Below the pieces are notes generated by a model. It was not told where the DNA came from. It saw nothing but the letters and a program-made list of their open reading frames with translations, and ran no database searches. DNA of 64,000 bases from Sambucus nigra (taxonomy: Eukaryota; Streptophyta; Magnoliopsida; Dipsacales; Adoxaceae), in the NCBI GenBank assembly GCA_949130495.1, contig OX422207.1, forward strand, positions 710,492,456-710,556,455, read 5' to 3'. Position 1 is the first letter of the stretch; each line of letters starts with the position of its first letter. Both the position numbers and the translations under genes were made by a program. Of the stretch, positions 1 to 11,286 are shown piece by piece.

Positions 1-2359
1 TCTACGTATGCGACTCACGTTCTCTTGCTATCAAGTATAGTGATGTGATTACACGAGTTCGGTTGGGCTTTTGTATACCGAACATTCTTTGGGGCGACCA
101 ACGAGGGTCAGAGGATGATTTTAGGAGGAGAGGCTCAACAGAAGACATGGGGTATTCTGGAAATGGTGATCGTGATAGGAATCACCTTGATTGTTGTTCA
201 GGCCCGTGGGGATAGAATAATCACCCGACAGCCATAGTATCCTAAAGCACTGTTGTAGATAACAGTGGTACAACTTCAGTCTCACCCGACGTAGTCAGCA
301 AAGGGTGGGGAAGTGGGGAAGGACCCTTTTGGAAGGGCCATCCATGAGGATTGAGTAGCAGAGTATCGCGATAAGTCGATGGGAGGAAATAACCAAAGGA
401 CAATTGTATAAGATGGTGTGCGGTGGCACCCAGGACAAAATTTTGAATGAAATTTTTGGCCCAGTGGGGAGATGTTGTAGTGGTAAGAGAGTCAGTCACC
501 ACGTATGAAGGGGAAAATATGGAGTCAAACGAGAAATTTTGGGTACGGTGTGACCATAAGACCGTACATCCACTATTCCAATAAGGATGCGAGTGAAATT
601 TCAGAGTTTATGAAATGGGTAAGATTGTAACTGATCGTGAGAGAGACGATAAATTGTATAAGCGAACTTCGTAACCGATGAAGGGGATACGGATAATGAT
701 AAAGGAACCCGCAAATGGATAATGAACTGTGTGAAAATACACAATAATGGATGGGAAATCCGACTAGGATGACTAGGGTTGAGGTCATCAATATCTTTTG
801 TTACCAGCTTATATTAACGCTTCTAAGATGTAGGAGCCAATGAGGTTATAGATTTTAACCTCAGAACAAAATGAGATTTAATGGTGCTAGTGAAGAACGA
901 CGGAAGGGTATACCTAATAAGGGACCCATTTTGACGTTTTAAATTAAGTAAATTTCTACCTATTGATGGTGGATTTGATCCGGGTCATCGAGGCCAATAA
1001 CGAGTCCCATAAGGCTAGGGAAGCCTAAGGGATAACGGGGGTAGCACTTAGGGTCAAGACTACCAAGTACGCGAGAAGGACAACCCCAACATGTCCATTT
1101 GGGCCAGAGGTAGGGGATTGACACAAAAAGGTATCTTATGTGTGGAAGTGGAACCACAACAATTGATTATGTCCACCATGAGGCAAGGGATAAAAGTGGA
1201 ATGCCCAGTAGGGACAACAATTGTGAAATTTTGGTTCGGTCGGATGGGAATATTATGTCCAGGAACCATTTAGGTCGTCGGTGGATAGGCAAGTGGAAGT
1301 ATGATTTTTATCCTCGGAGAGATGGGGTGAATTTCGTGACACGAGTGATCATAATATTCTTGTTAGCACTATATTCGCGCGGGGGACGAGTTTAGTGGGT
1401 GTATAGTAGTGTTACTATTAAGTATATGGTTACCACGGGGTAACAGGGATCTCTTTGGTCTTATATGTAGGGGAGCAGGTGTGAAAACTGAGAGGGTATA
1501 CTTTATAAGATTTACTCATTTTGAGTGTTAAGGAAGCGTGATTTTTCCTGGGGATGGATTGGTTAGCAATGGGTGTGAACTATTACGGATAGTGATAGTA
1601 AGTTTTGGTGTTCATGACACCAGGTTGTGAATGACTCCTACTCGGCACCTGCGAAGGAGACTAGCCTATATATATGTGTGTGTATATAGCTTGTATTGTG
1701 TGGTACGAAAGACATATAAGAATGTCTTGTATTATTATATTTTTCCCAGTAAGAAAGGATGTATACTGAAGCGATTCAGGGTGGTTAGAATTATTTTCGA
1801 ACGGGGAGAGATAGCTCGGGATTTATTTTGCGCAAGAACTAGTGATAGTAAGGGCGCGGTATTTTATGTTATCTTTTGTAACATAATAGCATGCTTATAT
1901 GCTTTTGTGTTGAGAGACAAGTATTTGGGGGTACGTACTATGGACTGAGGGTCTAACAGATCTCAACGACGGAAAATGTTAGATAATAGTGTATTAGGGG
2001 GGTTCCTTGTTTGGATTTCACTTTGCGAGACGTCCCACGCATGAAACTTAGTGCAACGTTGGAAGTGGGCAAATGTTTGGTCATTAGTACATCGGTTGGG
2101 TACCCCGGTTATTATTCATGTATGGGATATGACTACGGGTTAGAAGTTATACTACGAGTTACGGCTAGCATAGTTGGGTAACTTTCGTGCGGTTGAGCAC
2201 GGGGATAGGGTGTATGGACACTCTGGTTAATTAAGGTAAATTTTGTGCAGTTAAGCACGGGACATAGGGTGTATGGGCGCCCTAGTTAGTGTAATTTCAG
2301 AGTCATCTTAAATAAAAGGGATGTGTAAATAAACATATTGAATATATGCTTGCGGGGCA
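1..2359 (+). mobile_element. Degraded internal region of Ty3/gypsy element B, left part
   Basis: No long open frame is present. The best recognisable trace is a short protease-region motif FLGMDWLA at 1545-1568, the sequence that normally follows the aspartic protease in plant Ty3/gypsy polyproteins (compare LGIDWLA in the better preserved element near 52.6 kb), followed soon by stops. The stretch is assigned to element B because the same element type resumes at 21159, beyond the CACTA insertion, with integrase C-terminal sequence and a polypurine tract plus LTR. The 5' end and 5' LTR lie outside the window. Apart from that motif I recognise nothing in these 2.36 kb. Confidence 0.5.
2357..2359. 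repeat. Target-site duplication GCA, left of CACTA element
   Basis: GCA directly precedes the CACTA terminus and is repeated directly after TAGTG at 21159-21161. A 3-bp duplication is the signature of this superfamily. Confidence 0.9.
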
Positions 2360-2391
2360 CACTACACCAAAACTGGCGATTGGTCACGGCC
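2360..2391 (+). repeat. Left terminal inverted repeat of CACTA element
   Basis: Starts CACTACACCAAAA and continues CTGGCGATTGGTCACGG. The reverse complement of the right end starts CACTACACCAAAT and continues CCTGCGAATGGTCACG. The first 12 bases are identical and similarity continues for about 30 bases into the first subterminal motif. Confidence 0.85.
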
Positions 2392-2958
2392 AAAATCCCT
2401 GACTAAAGTTGTGGGTCGCGGACTTGGGCCGTGACCATTTCGGGCGTGACCATTTTCGTGGGTCGCGGCCCAAGTCCGTGACTAAAAAATGGTCACGGCC
2501 GAGAGGGGTCACGGCAGATGGTCGCGGACTTAGGCCGTGACACATGTCGTGATGGGTCGCGACCCTCATCCATGACCCACAACCGTGACAAAATGGTCGC
2601 GGCCAAAGTCCGCGACCCACGACCGTGACAAAAAAATAAAAAAAAATGGTCGCGGCCCTGATCCGTGACCCACAACCGTGACAAATTGGTCATAGCCAAA
2701 GTCCGCGACTCATTACCGTGACAAAAAAATATTAAAAAAATTGGTCGCGGTCCTAATCCGTGACCCACAACCGTAACAAATTGGTCGCGGCCAAAGTCCG
2801 CGACCCACAACCGTGACAAAAAAAAATAAAAAATAAATGGTCGCGGCCAAAGTCCGTGACCCACAATCGTGACGAAAAAAATGGTCGCGGACTTTGGCCG
2901 CGACCATTTTTATGCGTGACGAAAAAATAAAAATGGTCATGGACAAAGTCCATGACCA
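2376..2958. repeat. Left subterminal repeat array (GGTCGCGG / CCGTGACC motifs)
   Basis: More than 15 short motifs of the form GGTCGCGGCC, GGTCACGG, CCGTGACC and CCGCGACC occur in both orientations, separated by A-rich spacers such as ACAAAAAAATAAAAAAA. Many neighbours form inverted pairs, for example GGTCGCGGACTTTGGCCGCGACC near 2882. In CACTA elements such subterminal motifs are the binding sites of the TNPA-type protein. Binding by the protein encoded here is inferred. Confidence 0.85.
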
Positions 2959-2959
2959 T

Positions 2960-3549
2960 ATCTAACTATAATTTTAAAAAAAATGTATTTTTTTGGTCCA
3001 ATCCTAAAACTGGGGGTCCTGCGAGTACACCATCAGTTGCTACGTGTAACGTTTGACGCGTACGAGGTGTTACAAATATTTATTATTGGCAAAACAATAA
3101 AAAAAATCACAAATTACGAATCGAGAACGTTGTTAATAAACAAATATATATACAAACTTATAAATATTACACGTCTTAATAATTCACAGACCAAAAAAAA
3201 AAATTGGGCAGAGTTTCCTCTATTTTCTTGACATTCTAAAACCTGTAAATGTAAAACCTACTTATTATAAAGCCTGCACGGCCATAAAATTCAACAATCA
3301 AATTATAAAAGCCTACACGGCCATAAAACTAAACAATAAAAGCCCGCATGGCTGACAAAATCCTGATTGTCCACAACATATAAACAATCTTCATGCTGTA
3401 GACCATTGCCTCCTTCGTTTGATCCGCGTGCAAAAATCCTACAAATGATAGGATACATAAAAAAAATATCAGTAACCAAGTAGTTTTACAAAAAATTTAA
3501 TCAAGCTGAAAAATTGCATATATGAGTTAAAATTATCAGTAACCAAGTA
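2960..3549. other. AT-rich spacer in the CACTA element
   Basis: Mostly A/T-rich unique sequence between the subterminal array and the first tandem array. It has a short direct repeat of the form AAAGCC(T/C)(A/G)CACGGCCATAAAA near 3270-3350 and another, ATCAGTAACCAAGTAG, near 3470 and 3536. No gene recognised. Confidence 0.6.
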
Positions 3550-5890
3550 GAAATATACAAATTATCATCGTATTCTCAAATCGGGAGTTCCGCGGCTGTG
3601 GGGTCAGTTCCTACGAGTTACATTGGTCCCGTGGGAGGTGTCGGCGCCACCCACGGGGCCGTTCGGGGGTTATTTCGAGTTTTCACCCTCTAACGCCATA
3701 TTTTTAAGCGTAAGTTTATAAATATGAAAATTATCATCGTATTCTAAAACCGGGAGACCCGCGGCTGCGGGGTCAGTTCCTACGAGTTACATTGGTCCCG
3801 TGGGAGGTGTTGGTGCCACCCACGGGGCCGTTAGGGGGCTGTTTTGGGTTTTCACCCTCTAACGCCATGTTTTTAAGCCTAACTCTAGAAATATGCAAAT
3901 TATCGTCGTATTCTAAAACCGAGAGACCCGCGGCTGCGGGGTCAGTTCCTACGAGTTACATTGGTCCCGGGGGAGGCGTTGGTGCCACCCACGGGGTCGT
4001 TCTGGGGCTGTTTCGAGTTTTCACCCTTTAACGCCATGTTTTGCTTGAGTCTAGATTTATGCAAATTATCGTCGTATTCTCAAACCGGGAGTCTCGCGGT
4101 TGCACGGTAATTTCCTACGAGTTACATTGGTCCCGTGGGAGGTGTTGGTTCCACCCACGGGGCCGTTTGGGGGTTGTTTCGAGTTTTCACCCTCTAATGC
4201 CATGTTTTTAAGACTAAGTCTAGAAATAAGCAAATTATCATCGTATTCTCAAACCGGGAGACCCGCGGCTGCGGGGTCAGTTCCTACGAGTTACATTGGT
4301 CCCGTGGGAGGTGATGGTGCCGCCCACGGGGCCGTTCGGGGGATGTTTTTGGGTTTTCACCCTGTTTTTAAGCCTAAGTCTAGAAATATGCAAATTATCG
4401 TCGTATTCTCAAATCGGGAGACCCGCGGCTGAGGGGTCAGTTCCTACGAGTTACATTGGTCCCGTGGGAGGTGTTGGTGCCACCCACGGGGCCGTTCGGG
4501 GGTTGTTTCGAGTTTTCACCCTCTAACGCCATGTTTTGCTTAAATCTAGAAATATGAAAATTATCATCGTATTCTCAAACCGGAAGTCTCGCGGCTGCGC
4601 GGTCAGTTCCTACGAGTAACATTGGTCCCGTGGGAGGTGTTGGCGCCACCCACGGGGCCGTTCGGGGGCTATTTTGGATTTTCACCCTCTAACGCCATAT
4701 TTTGAAGCCTAAGTCTAGAAATATGCAAATTACCGTCGTATTCTCAAACCGGGAGTCTCGCGGCTGTGTGGTAAGTTCCTACGAGTTACATTGGTCTCGT
4801 GGGAGGTGATGGTGCCACCCAAGGGGCCGTTCGGGGGTTGTTTTGGGTTTTCACCCTCTAACGCCATGTTTTTAAGCCTAAGTCCAGAAATATGCAAATT
4901 ATCGTCGTATTCTCAAACCGGGAGACCTGCGACTGCGGGATTAGTTCCTATGAGTTACATTGGTCCCGTGGGAGGTGATGTTGCCACCCACGGGGCCGTT
5001 CGGGGGCTGTTTTGGGTTTTCACCCACTAACGCCATATTTTTAAGCCTAAGTCTAGAAATATACAAATTACCGTTGTATTCTCAAACCGGGAGTCCCACA
5101 GCTGTGTGGTCAGTTCCTACGAATTACATTGGTCTCGTGGGCGGTGATGGTGCCACCCACGGGGCCGTACGGGGGCTGTTTCGAGTTTTCACGCTCTAAC
5201 GCCATATTTTTAAGCCTAAGTCTAGAAATATACAAATTATCGTTGTATTCTCAAACTGGGAGACCTGCAGCTGTGTAGTCAGTTCCTACGAGTTACATTG
5301 GTCCCGTGGGAGGTGTTTTTTCCACCCACGGGGTCGTTCGGAGGCTGTTTTGGGTTTTCACCCTCTAACGCCATGTTTTTAAGCCTAAGTCCAGAAATAT
5401 GCAAATTAACGTCGTATTCTCAAACCGGGAGACCCGCTGTTGTGGGATTCGTTTCTACGAATTACATTGGTCCCGTGGGAGGTGTTGGTGCCACCCACGA
5501 GGCCGTTCGGGGGTGGTTTCGAGTTTTCACCCTCTAACGCCATGTTTTTCTTGAGTCTAGAAATATGCAAATTATTGTCGTATTCTCAAACCGTGAGTCT
5601 CGCGGTTGCGCGGTAAGTTCCTACGAGTTACATTGGTCCCGTGGGAGGTGTTGGTTCCACCCACGGGGCAGTTCGGGGGTTGTTTCGAGTTTTCACCCTC
5701 TAACGCCATATTTTTAAGCCTAAGTCTAGAAATAAGCAAATTATCATCGTATTCTCAAACCGGGAGACCCACGACTGCGGGGTCAGTTCCTACGAGTTAC
5801 ATTGGTCCCGTGGGAGGTGTTGGTGCCACCCACGGGGCCGTTGGGGGGTTATTTCGAGTTTTCACCCTCTAACGAGTTACATTGGTCCCG
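3550..5890 (+). repeat. Tandem array A1: 14 copies of a ~168-bp unit, family A
   Basis: The phrase TTACATTGGTCCCGTGGG recurs about every 166-170 bp (first near 3620, last full one near 5800, then a truncated copy at about 5877). Each unit runs GGTCCCGTGGGAGGTG, a CCACCCACGGGGCC arm, a TTTTCACCCTCTAACGCCAT block, AAGCCTAAGTCTAGAAATAT, then AAACCGGGAGACCCGCGGCT. The many short open frames of about 79 residues on the + strand come from this repetition and shift frame at each unit because the length is not a multiple of three. They are not genes. Confidence 0.92.
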
Positions 5891-7304
5891 TACGACATTT
5901 CAAATGATTAGTTAGATAGCTTTGTTTTATTCAAGGATTGGCCTAAACAGACCCCAAATACTAACTTTGACATGCGGAATCTTGAGATAAATAAAGAGAG
6001 GGTTAAAATATACCTGTTATAAGTGTTGTGAATGTAAAATCAGTCCACATATAACCACATCCTGAAAAAACAAAGCTATATACCACTTAGAGGTGTTTTC
6101 AGTCCACGTAAAATCACAACCTGAATAAATCAGTCCCCGCATAGCAGATAGGTGTTCTCAATACATTGTTTTGAGTTTACATTTTTTATACCAACAATCT
6201 ATATAAACAAAAAATATATACCAGTAATCTATATAAAAATAGATGGGAGAACCACTGCTGTTTATATGGTATATATTGTATACAAAACTGATGTTTATAT
6301 ACAAAATTAATGCATACTGAACTGCTCAAATGTATGTATTGTATCTACTCTCAAACAAAGTAATGATTTAAGATGCTATAACTGTCAACCATGACATTTT
6401 GTTTAGACATTTTTTCAAATAAAGTAATGATTTAAGATGATATACTTTAAAAACATAAGAGTAAGTGTGGTTATATTAAACTATTGTATTGATGATTTGT
6501 TAATACTCCACCCAGTCCACTCTTTAACAGGTGATATGATCAAAATTGGTAATTTACCTAACTAACATAAACCATAGCGTTGATCGTATGAGTGAATGGA
6601 ATTTACCTATACAAACACAAATGAAAGCCCATATTGAAGTGACATCTTAGCTCACGTCTGGCGCTAATGCACTTATTTCGAGAACCGATGTTCAGTAAAT
6701 CTGAAAATACAAATAATAGTTTATGTATAGAATAATCATAACAACCATACAATCTCTATATCGAATAATAATGCACTGTACTTTTGATTTTTGCAAAATT
6801 ACACCAAATATCTGCAAATCCAAATGTTTACACCAAAGTACAGTGCATTATTACACCAAATATCTGCAAAACAACCATATAAAGGTTTTATTGGAAATCA
6901 ATATACATTTCAATCGAAAATTATCATATCCAAAAACCTAAAGGCTAAAACAAAAATTAGATACAGAGTTTACCTAAGAGATCCAAGATTCTGAACCTAA
7001 TAAACCAACCTGCTGCTAGCAGAAACAGAGGGATAATACACATCTCAACAAAATTATACCAGTATAGATATCCATGTTGGCCAATCTTACTCATTTTTGG
7101 CCAGCATGGATCAAAATGCAAGTACTGATTACTGCATTATAGCAAGTGCTAGGTTTGTGAATAAATCCATTTGTCAAAGAGTTACAGATGTTGCGATCTG
7201 GCATTATTCAAATTCCAGAGGAAGGGTTGCGGGCCATTATATATGCATATATATACCATTATATATACTGTATATATAGTATATATATGCAGTATATATA
7301 CTGG

Positions 7305-7310
<6 letters not shown>
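5891..7310. other. Unique AT-rich spacer in the CACTA element with inverted repeats
   Basis: No coding similarity recognised. It contains a perfect 18-bp inverted repeat (6767-6784 / 6835-6852) with overlapping 21-bp direct repeats, and a near-perfect 12-bp hairpin (7072-7083 / 7098-7109). The stretch 6001-6160 has recurring AATCAGTCCACATATAACC-like phrases. It may be captured intronic sequence, but nothing proves this. Confidence 0.6.
6767..6852. repeat. 18-bp perfect inverted repeat with 50-base loop
   Basis: The left arm AATAATGCACTGTACTTT at 6767-6784 is exactly complementary to the right arm at 6835-6852. The phrase ATTACACCAAATATCTGCAA occurs once in the loop and once overlapping the end of the right arm, giving interleaved direct and inverted repeats. 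Confidence 0.85.

Positions 7311-7366
<56 letters not shown>
7311..7366. repeat. (TA)n microsatellite
   Basis: An uninterrupted TA run placed directly before the first unit of array B1. The AT-rich stretch before it (7240-7310) has imperfect TATATA/CAGTATATA repeats. Confidence 0.95.
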
Positions 7367-7369
<3 letters not shown>

Positions 7370-9689
7370 GGTTGGTTCCTACGACTCACATTGGTCCCGT
7401 GCGAGATGTTCGTGACTCTTACGGGACCGTTTTGTGTTCGTTTTGCGTTTTCACCATTCGATGGCATATTTTTATGCTTCAATCAAACTTTTTACAAATT
7501 TACGTCGTACACTCAAACCGGGAGTCCCGTGACTACGCGATCAGTTCCTACGAGTCGCATTGGTCCCGAACGAGGTGTTCGTGACTCTTACGGGACCATT
7601 TTGTGTTTGTTTTACGTTTTTACCCTTCGATGGCATGTTTTTATGCTTAATTCTAACTTTTTGCAAATTTATGTCGTGCACTCTAACCGAGAGCCCCGTG
7701 ACTACACGGTCGGTTCCTACGACTTACATTGGTCCCGTGCGAGATGTTCGTGACTCTTGCGGGCACGTTTTGTGAGTGTTTTACGTTTTCACCCTTCGAT
7801 GGCATCTTTTTTATTCTCAAGTCTAACTTTTTGCAAATTTACGCCGTACACTCAAATTGGGATCCCTATTACTACCCATTCGGTCCTACTATTAACATTG
7901 GTCCCATGCGCGGTGTTCGTGACTCTTACGGGACCGTTTTGTGGCTTTTTTACGTTTTCACCCTTCAATGGCATGCTTTTATGCTTAAGTCAATTTTTTT
8001 ATAAATTTATGTCGTACACTCCAACCGGGAGCGCCGTGACTACGCGGTCGGTTCCTACGAGTTACATTAGTCCCGTGCGAGGTATTCGTGACTCTTACGG
8101 GACCGTTTTAAGGTTGTTTTATGTTTTCACCCTTCGATGGCATGCAAGTCTAACTGTTTGCAAATTTACATCGTATATTCAAACCGGGAGCCCCGTGACT
8201 ATGTCGTCGGTTCCTACAAGTCACATTGGTCCCGTGCGAGGTGTTCGTGACTCTTACCGGACCGTTTAGTGGCTATTTTAGGTTTTCACCCTTCGATGGC
8301 ATGTTTTTATGCCCAAGTCTAATTTTTTTTCAAATTTGCGTCGTACACTCAACACGGAAGCCCCGTTACTACGCGGTCGGTTCCTACGAGTCACATTGGT
8401 CCCGTGCGAGGTGTTCGTGACTCTTACGGGACCGTTTTGTGCTTGTTGTACGTTTTCACCCTTCAATGGCATGTTTTTATGCTCACGTCTATTTTTTTTG
8501 CAAATTTAGGTCGTACACTCTAACCGGGAGCCCCGTGACTACGCGGTCAGTTTCTATGAGTTACATTAATCCCGTGCGAGGTGTCCGTGACTCTTACCGG
8601 ACCGTTTTATGGATATTTTACGTTTTCACCCTTCGATGGCATGTTTTTATGCTTAAGTCTAACTTTTTGCAAATTTACGTCATACACTCAAACCGGGAGC
8701 CCCGTGACTACGCGGTCGGTTCCTATGAGTCGCATTGGTCCCGTGCGAGGTTTCGTGACTCTTACGGGACCTTTTTTCTGGCTGTTTTACGTTTTCACCC
8801 TTCGATTGCAAGTTTTTATGCTCAAGTCTAAATTTTTTGCAAATTTACGTCGTACACTCTAATCAGGAGCCCCGTGACTACACGGTCGATTCCTACGAGT
8901 CAGATTGGTCCCGTTCAAGGGGTTCGTGACTCTTACGGGACCGTTTTAAGATTGTTTTATGTTTTCACCCTTCGATGGCATGTTTTTATGCTTACGTTTA
9001 TTTTTTACAAATTTACGTCGTACACTCAAACCGGGAGCCCCGTGACTTCGCGGTCGATTCTTACGAGTCACATTAGTCCCGTGCGAGGGGTTCGTGACTC
9101 TTACGGGACCGTTTTAAGACTATTTTATGTTTTCACCCTTCGATTGCATGTTTTTATGCTTAAGTTTATTTTTTTGCAAATTTACGTCGTACACTCAAAC
9201 CGGGAGCCCCGTGACTACGTGGTCGGTTTCTACGAGTCACATGGGTCCCGTGTGAGGTGTTCGTGACTCTTTCAAGACCGTTTTGTGCTTGTTTTACGTT
9301 TTCAACCTTCGATGGCATCTTTCTATGCTCAGGTCGAACTTTGTGCAAATTTAGAAAGTATTCTCAAACCGGGAGCCCCGTGACTACGCGATCGGTTCCT
9401 ATGAGTCGCATTGGTCCCGTGCGAGGTTTCGTGACTCTTACGGGACCTTTTTTCTGGCTGTTTTACGTTTTCACCCTTCGATTGAAAGTTTTTATGCTCA
9501 AGTCTAAATTTTTTGCAAATTTACGTCGTACACTCTAATCAGGAGCCCCGTGACTACACGGTCGATTCCTACGAGTCAGATTGGTCCCGTTCAAGGTGTT
9601 CGTGACTCTTACTAGACCGTTTTGTGGTTGTTTTACTTTTTCACCCTTCGATGGCATCTTTTTTACTCTCAAGTCTAACTATTTGCAAA
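7367..9689 (+). repeat. Tandem array B1: 14 copies of a ~168-bp unit, family B
   Basis: The unit is homologous to family A but diverged: GGTCCCGTGCGAGGTGTTCG, then GTGACTCTTACGGGACCGTTTT, a TTTTCACCCTTCGATGGCAT block, GCTTAAGTCTAACTTTTTGC, then AAACCGGGAGCCCCGTGACTACGCGG. Starts fall near 7390, 7559, 7728, 7899, 8065, 8225, 8394, 8566, 8735, 8905, 9072, 9240, 9411 and 9580. A block of about 680 bp (four units) is repeated within the array: the unit with the shortened GAGGTTTCGTGACT and the CTAATCAGGAGCC junction occurs near 8735-8880 and again near 9411-9560. Open frames here are by-products of the repeat. Confidence 0.92.
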
Positions 9690-10372
9690 AAAAACCTTCG
9701 ACGTCATGTTTTTTATCCTAAGTCTAGAAATACGCAAATTATCGTCGTATTCTCAAACCGGGAGACCCGCAACTGCGGGGTCAGTTCCTACGAGTTACGT
9801 TGGTCCCGTGGGAGGTGTTTGTGACACCCACGGGGACGTTCTGGGGCTGTTTCGAGTTTTCACCTTCTAACGCCATGTTTTTAAGCCTAAGTCTAGAAAT
9901 ATGCAAATTACTGTCGTATTCTCAAATCGGGAGACCCGCGACTGCGGGGTTAGTTCCTAAGAGTTACGTTGGTCCCGTGAGAGGTGTTGGTGCCACCCAC
10001 GGGGCTGTTCTGGGGCTGTTTTGAGTTTTCACCTTCTAACGCCATGTTTTTAAGCCTAAGTCTAGAAATACGCAAATTACCGTCGTATTCTCAAACCGGG
10101 AGACCCGCGGCTGTGGGGTCAGTTCCTACGAGTTACATTGGTCCCGTGGGAGGTGTTGGTGCCACCCACGTGGACGTTCGGGGGCTGTTTCGAGTTTTCA
10201 CCTTCTAACGCCATGTTTTTAAGCCTAAGTCTAGAAATACGCAAATTACCGTCGTATTCTCAAATCGGGAGACCCGCGGCTGCGGGGTCAGTTCCTACGA
10301 GTTACGTTGGTCCCGTGGGAGGTGTTGGTGCTATCCACGGGAATGTTCGGGGGCTGTTTCAAGTTTTCACCC
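9690..10372 (+). repeat. Tandem array A2: 4 copies of the family A unit
   Basis: The array switches abruptly from family B to family A at about 9690, where a B unit runs into an A unit (…CTATTTGCAAAAAAAACCTTCGACGTCATG…). Four A units follow with GGTCCCGTGGGAGGTGT near 9799, 9969, 10137 and 10306. It ends at about 10372, where unique sequence starts. Confidence 0.9.
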
Positions 10373-10712
10373 GCGATTATGGATGGTTGATTGATTTAGA
10401 GCCTTAATTATTACAGATGGTTAGGATATTGGATAGTCTCGAAAACATTTAGGATTTCAAACCCATTGCAAACTTGACATGATTGTTTGGTTTTATTTTC
10501 CAGGTATTTCGATTCAGTGACAAATAATTACTTTTCATTACTTTAAATAAGCGTACCCTCGGTGCTTATTGGTAGGAGGGATATTATGTACCCACGGAGG
10601 CAAATGTGGAGGATAAAGCCCCCGGTCAATGTGGATTTCTTTGTCACAATAAGGGTGCAATTTCGGACTGTTTGAATAGAGGTAGGCACATTATAAATAT
10701 TTATTAGATCTA

Positions 10713-10837
10713 TACAACAAGGATGGTCTACTGATAACGTGGATTGGATACACAACCTATCTGTTAACATTGACCAAGAGCAAGAGGTGGACGTGAATGA
10801 TGACCTGGCACGCGAACTTGCGTTCTATACGCAGGCA
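10713..10837 (+). pseudogene. EBP2: Captured fragment of EBP2 (rRNA-processing, EBNA1-binding protein 2 homologue)
   Basis: The translated fragment carries YNKDGLL, then after a frame change DNVDWIHNLSV, DQEQEVDVNDDL and ARELAFYTQA. This is the conserved core of plant EBP2, a nucleolar protein needed for 60S ribosomal subunit assembly. Only about 40 codons remain of a protein of roughly 300 residues. The residues that normally separate GLL from the NVDW motif are deleted, with a frame change at about 10733, and similarity stops after FYTQA. It lies between tandem array A2 and CA-rich minisatellites, inside the CACTA element and on the strand opposite to the transposase. It is a captured, non-functional gene piece. 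The identification rests on recall of the family motif, not on a search. Confidence 0.75.
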
Positions 10838-10867
10838 AACCTTCATCAAAAGTCGATTGTAAGCGGC

Positions 10868-10925
10868 ATCTGCATATATATGCAGCGGTTGCATATATAT
10901 GCAGATGCAACTGCATATATATGCA
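10868..10925. repeat. Cluster of TGCATATATATGCA palindromes
   Basis: The 14-bp perfect palindrome TGCATATATATGCA occurs three times within about 55 bases, with GCAGCGGT and GATGCAAC spacers, so that longer cruciform-like pairings are possible. Confidence 0.85.
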
Positions 10926-11020
10926 ACACTGCCCCGCCCCGCCCCTTGCCCCGTCGCCTCCCCCCTTTCCCACTCACACACGCACACACGCGCACACAAA
11001 CACACACACAAACATGTATA
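10926..11020 (+). repeat. CA-rich / CCCC-rich minisatellite, first block
   Basis: CCCCGCCCCTTGCCCCGTCGCCTCCCCCC is followed by CTTTCCCACTCACACACGCACACACGCGCACAC. The same two-part phrase is repeated at 11455-11735. Confidence 0.8.
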
Positions 11021-11130
11021 CACTGGCATATCTATTAAGTGTTTGGATTGGGGGTTTCACGTTGCTGCCAAAAACGAGGTATACCTCACGAATTTGTTTT
11101 AATATATTTTTGTTGAATCTTTTGTTTCAG

Positions 11131-11209
11131 CAAGTATGATTTATCACTGTGAAGCTTCTCATCACTGTTGTAATGGATGGCCTGATAAGTAGGATGCACT
11201 GAGCATATG
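11131..11209 (+). pseudogene. Exon-like block with splice signals, unidentified
   Basis: Preceded by a good acceptor (TTTTGTTTCAG, ending 11130) and followed by a donor (ATG/GTATGT at 11210). One frame is open for about 19 codons (rich in Cys and His: YHCEASHHCCNGW) and then hits TAG. The following 77-bp stretch to 11286 looks like a short plant intron, T-rich with TTCTCTTTCAG at its end. I do not recognise the protein. Confidence 0.45.
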
Positions 11210-11286
11210 GTATGTTTTATTTTTAAATCTCTCATTTAGTTTCATATTAATAATTATATAATTCTGATATGTTATTTCTCTTTCAG

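Noticed and set aside
1631..1948. 105-residue + strand open frame
   Set aside because: No recognisable motif, and it lies in the decayed internal region of element B after a protease-like remnant. Likely chance.
3792..5872. Series of ~79-residue + strand open frames with the same protein (VPWEVLVPPTGP…)
   Set aside because: They repeat with the ~168-bp DNA unit and change frame from unit to unit. No independent start or coding signal, so they are products of the tandem repeat.
7171..9538. Overlapping open frames on both strands in arrays B1/B2 (e.g. FVTLTGPFC…)
   Set aside because: Same reason as array A. Frames overlap each other and follow the DNA period.
3550..10372. Possible CRISPR-like array (regular repeats)
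   Set aside because: Units are head-to-tail without unique spacers, are ~168 bp long and lie in a plant transposon.
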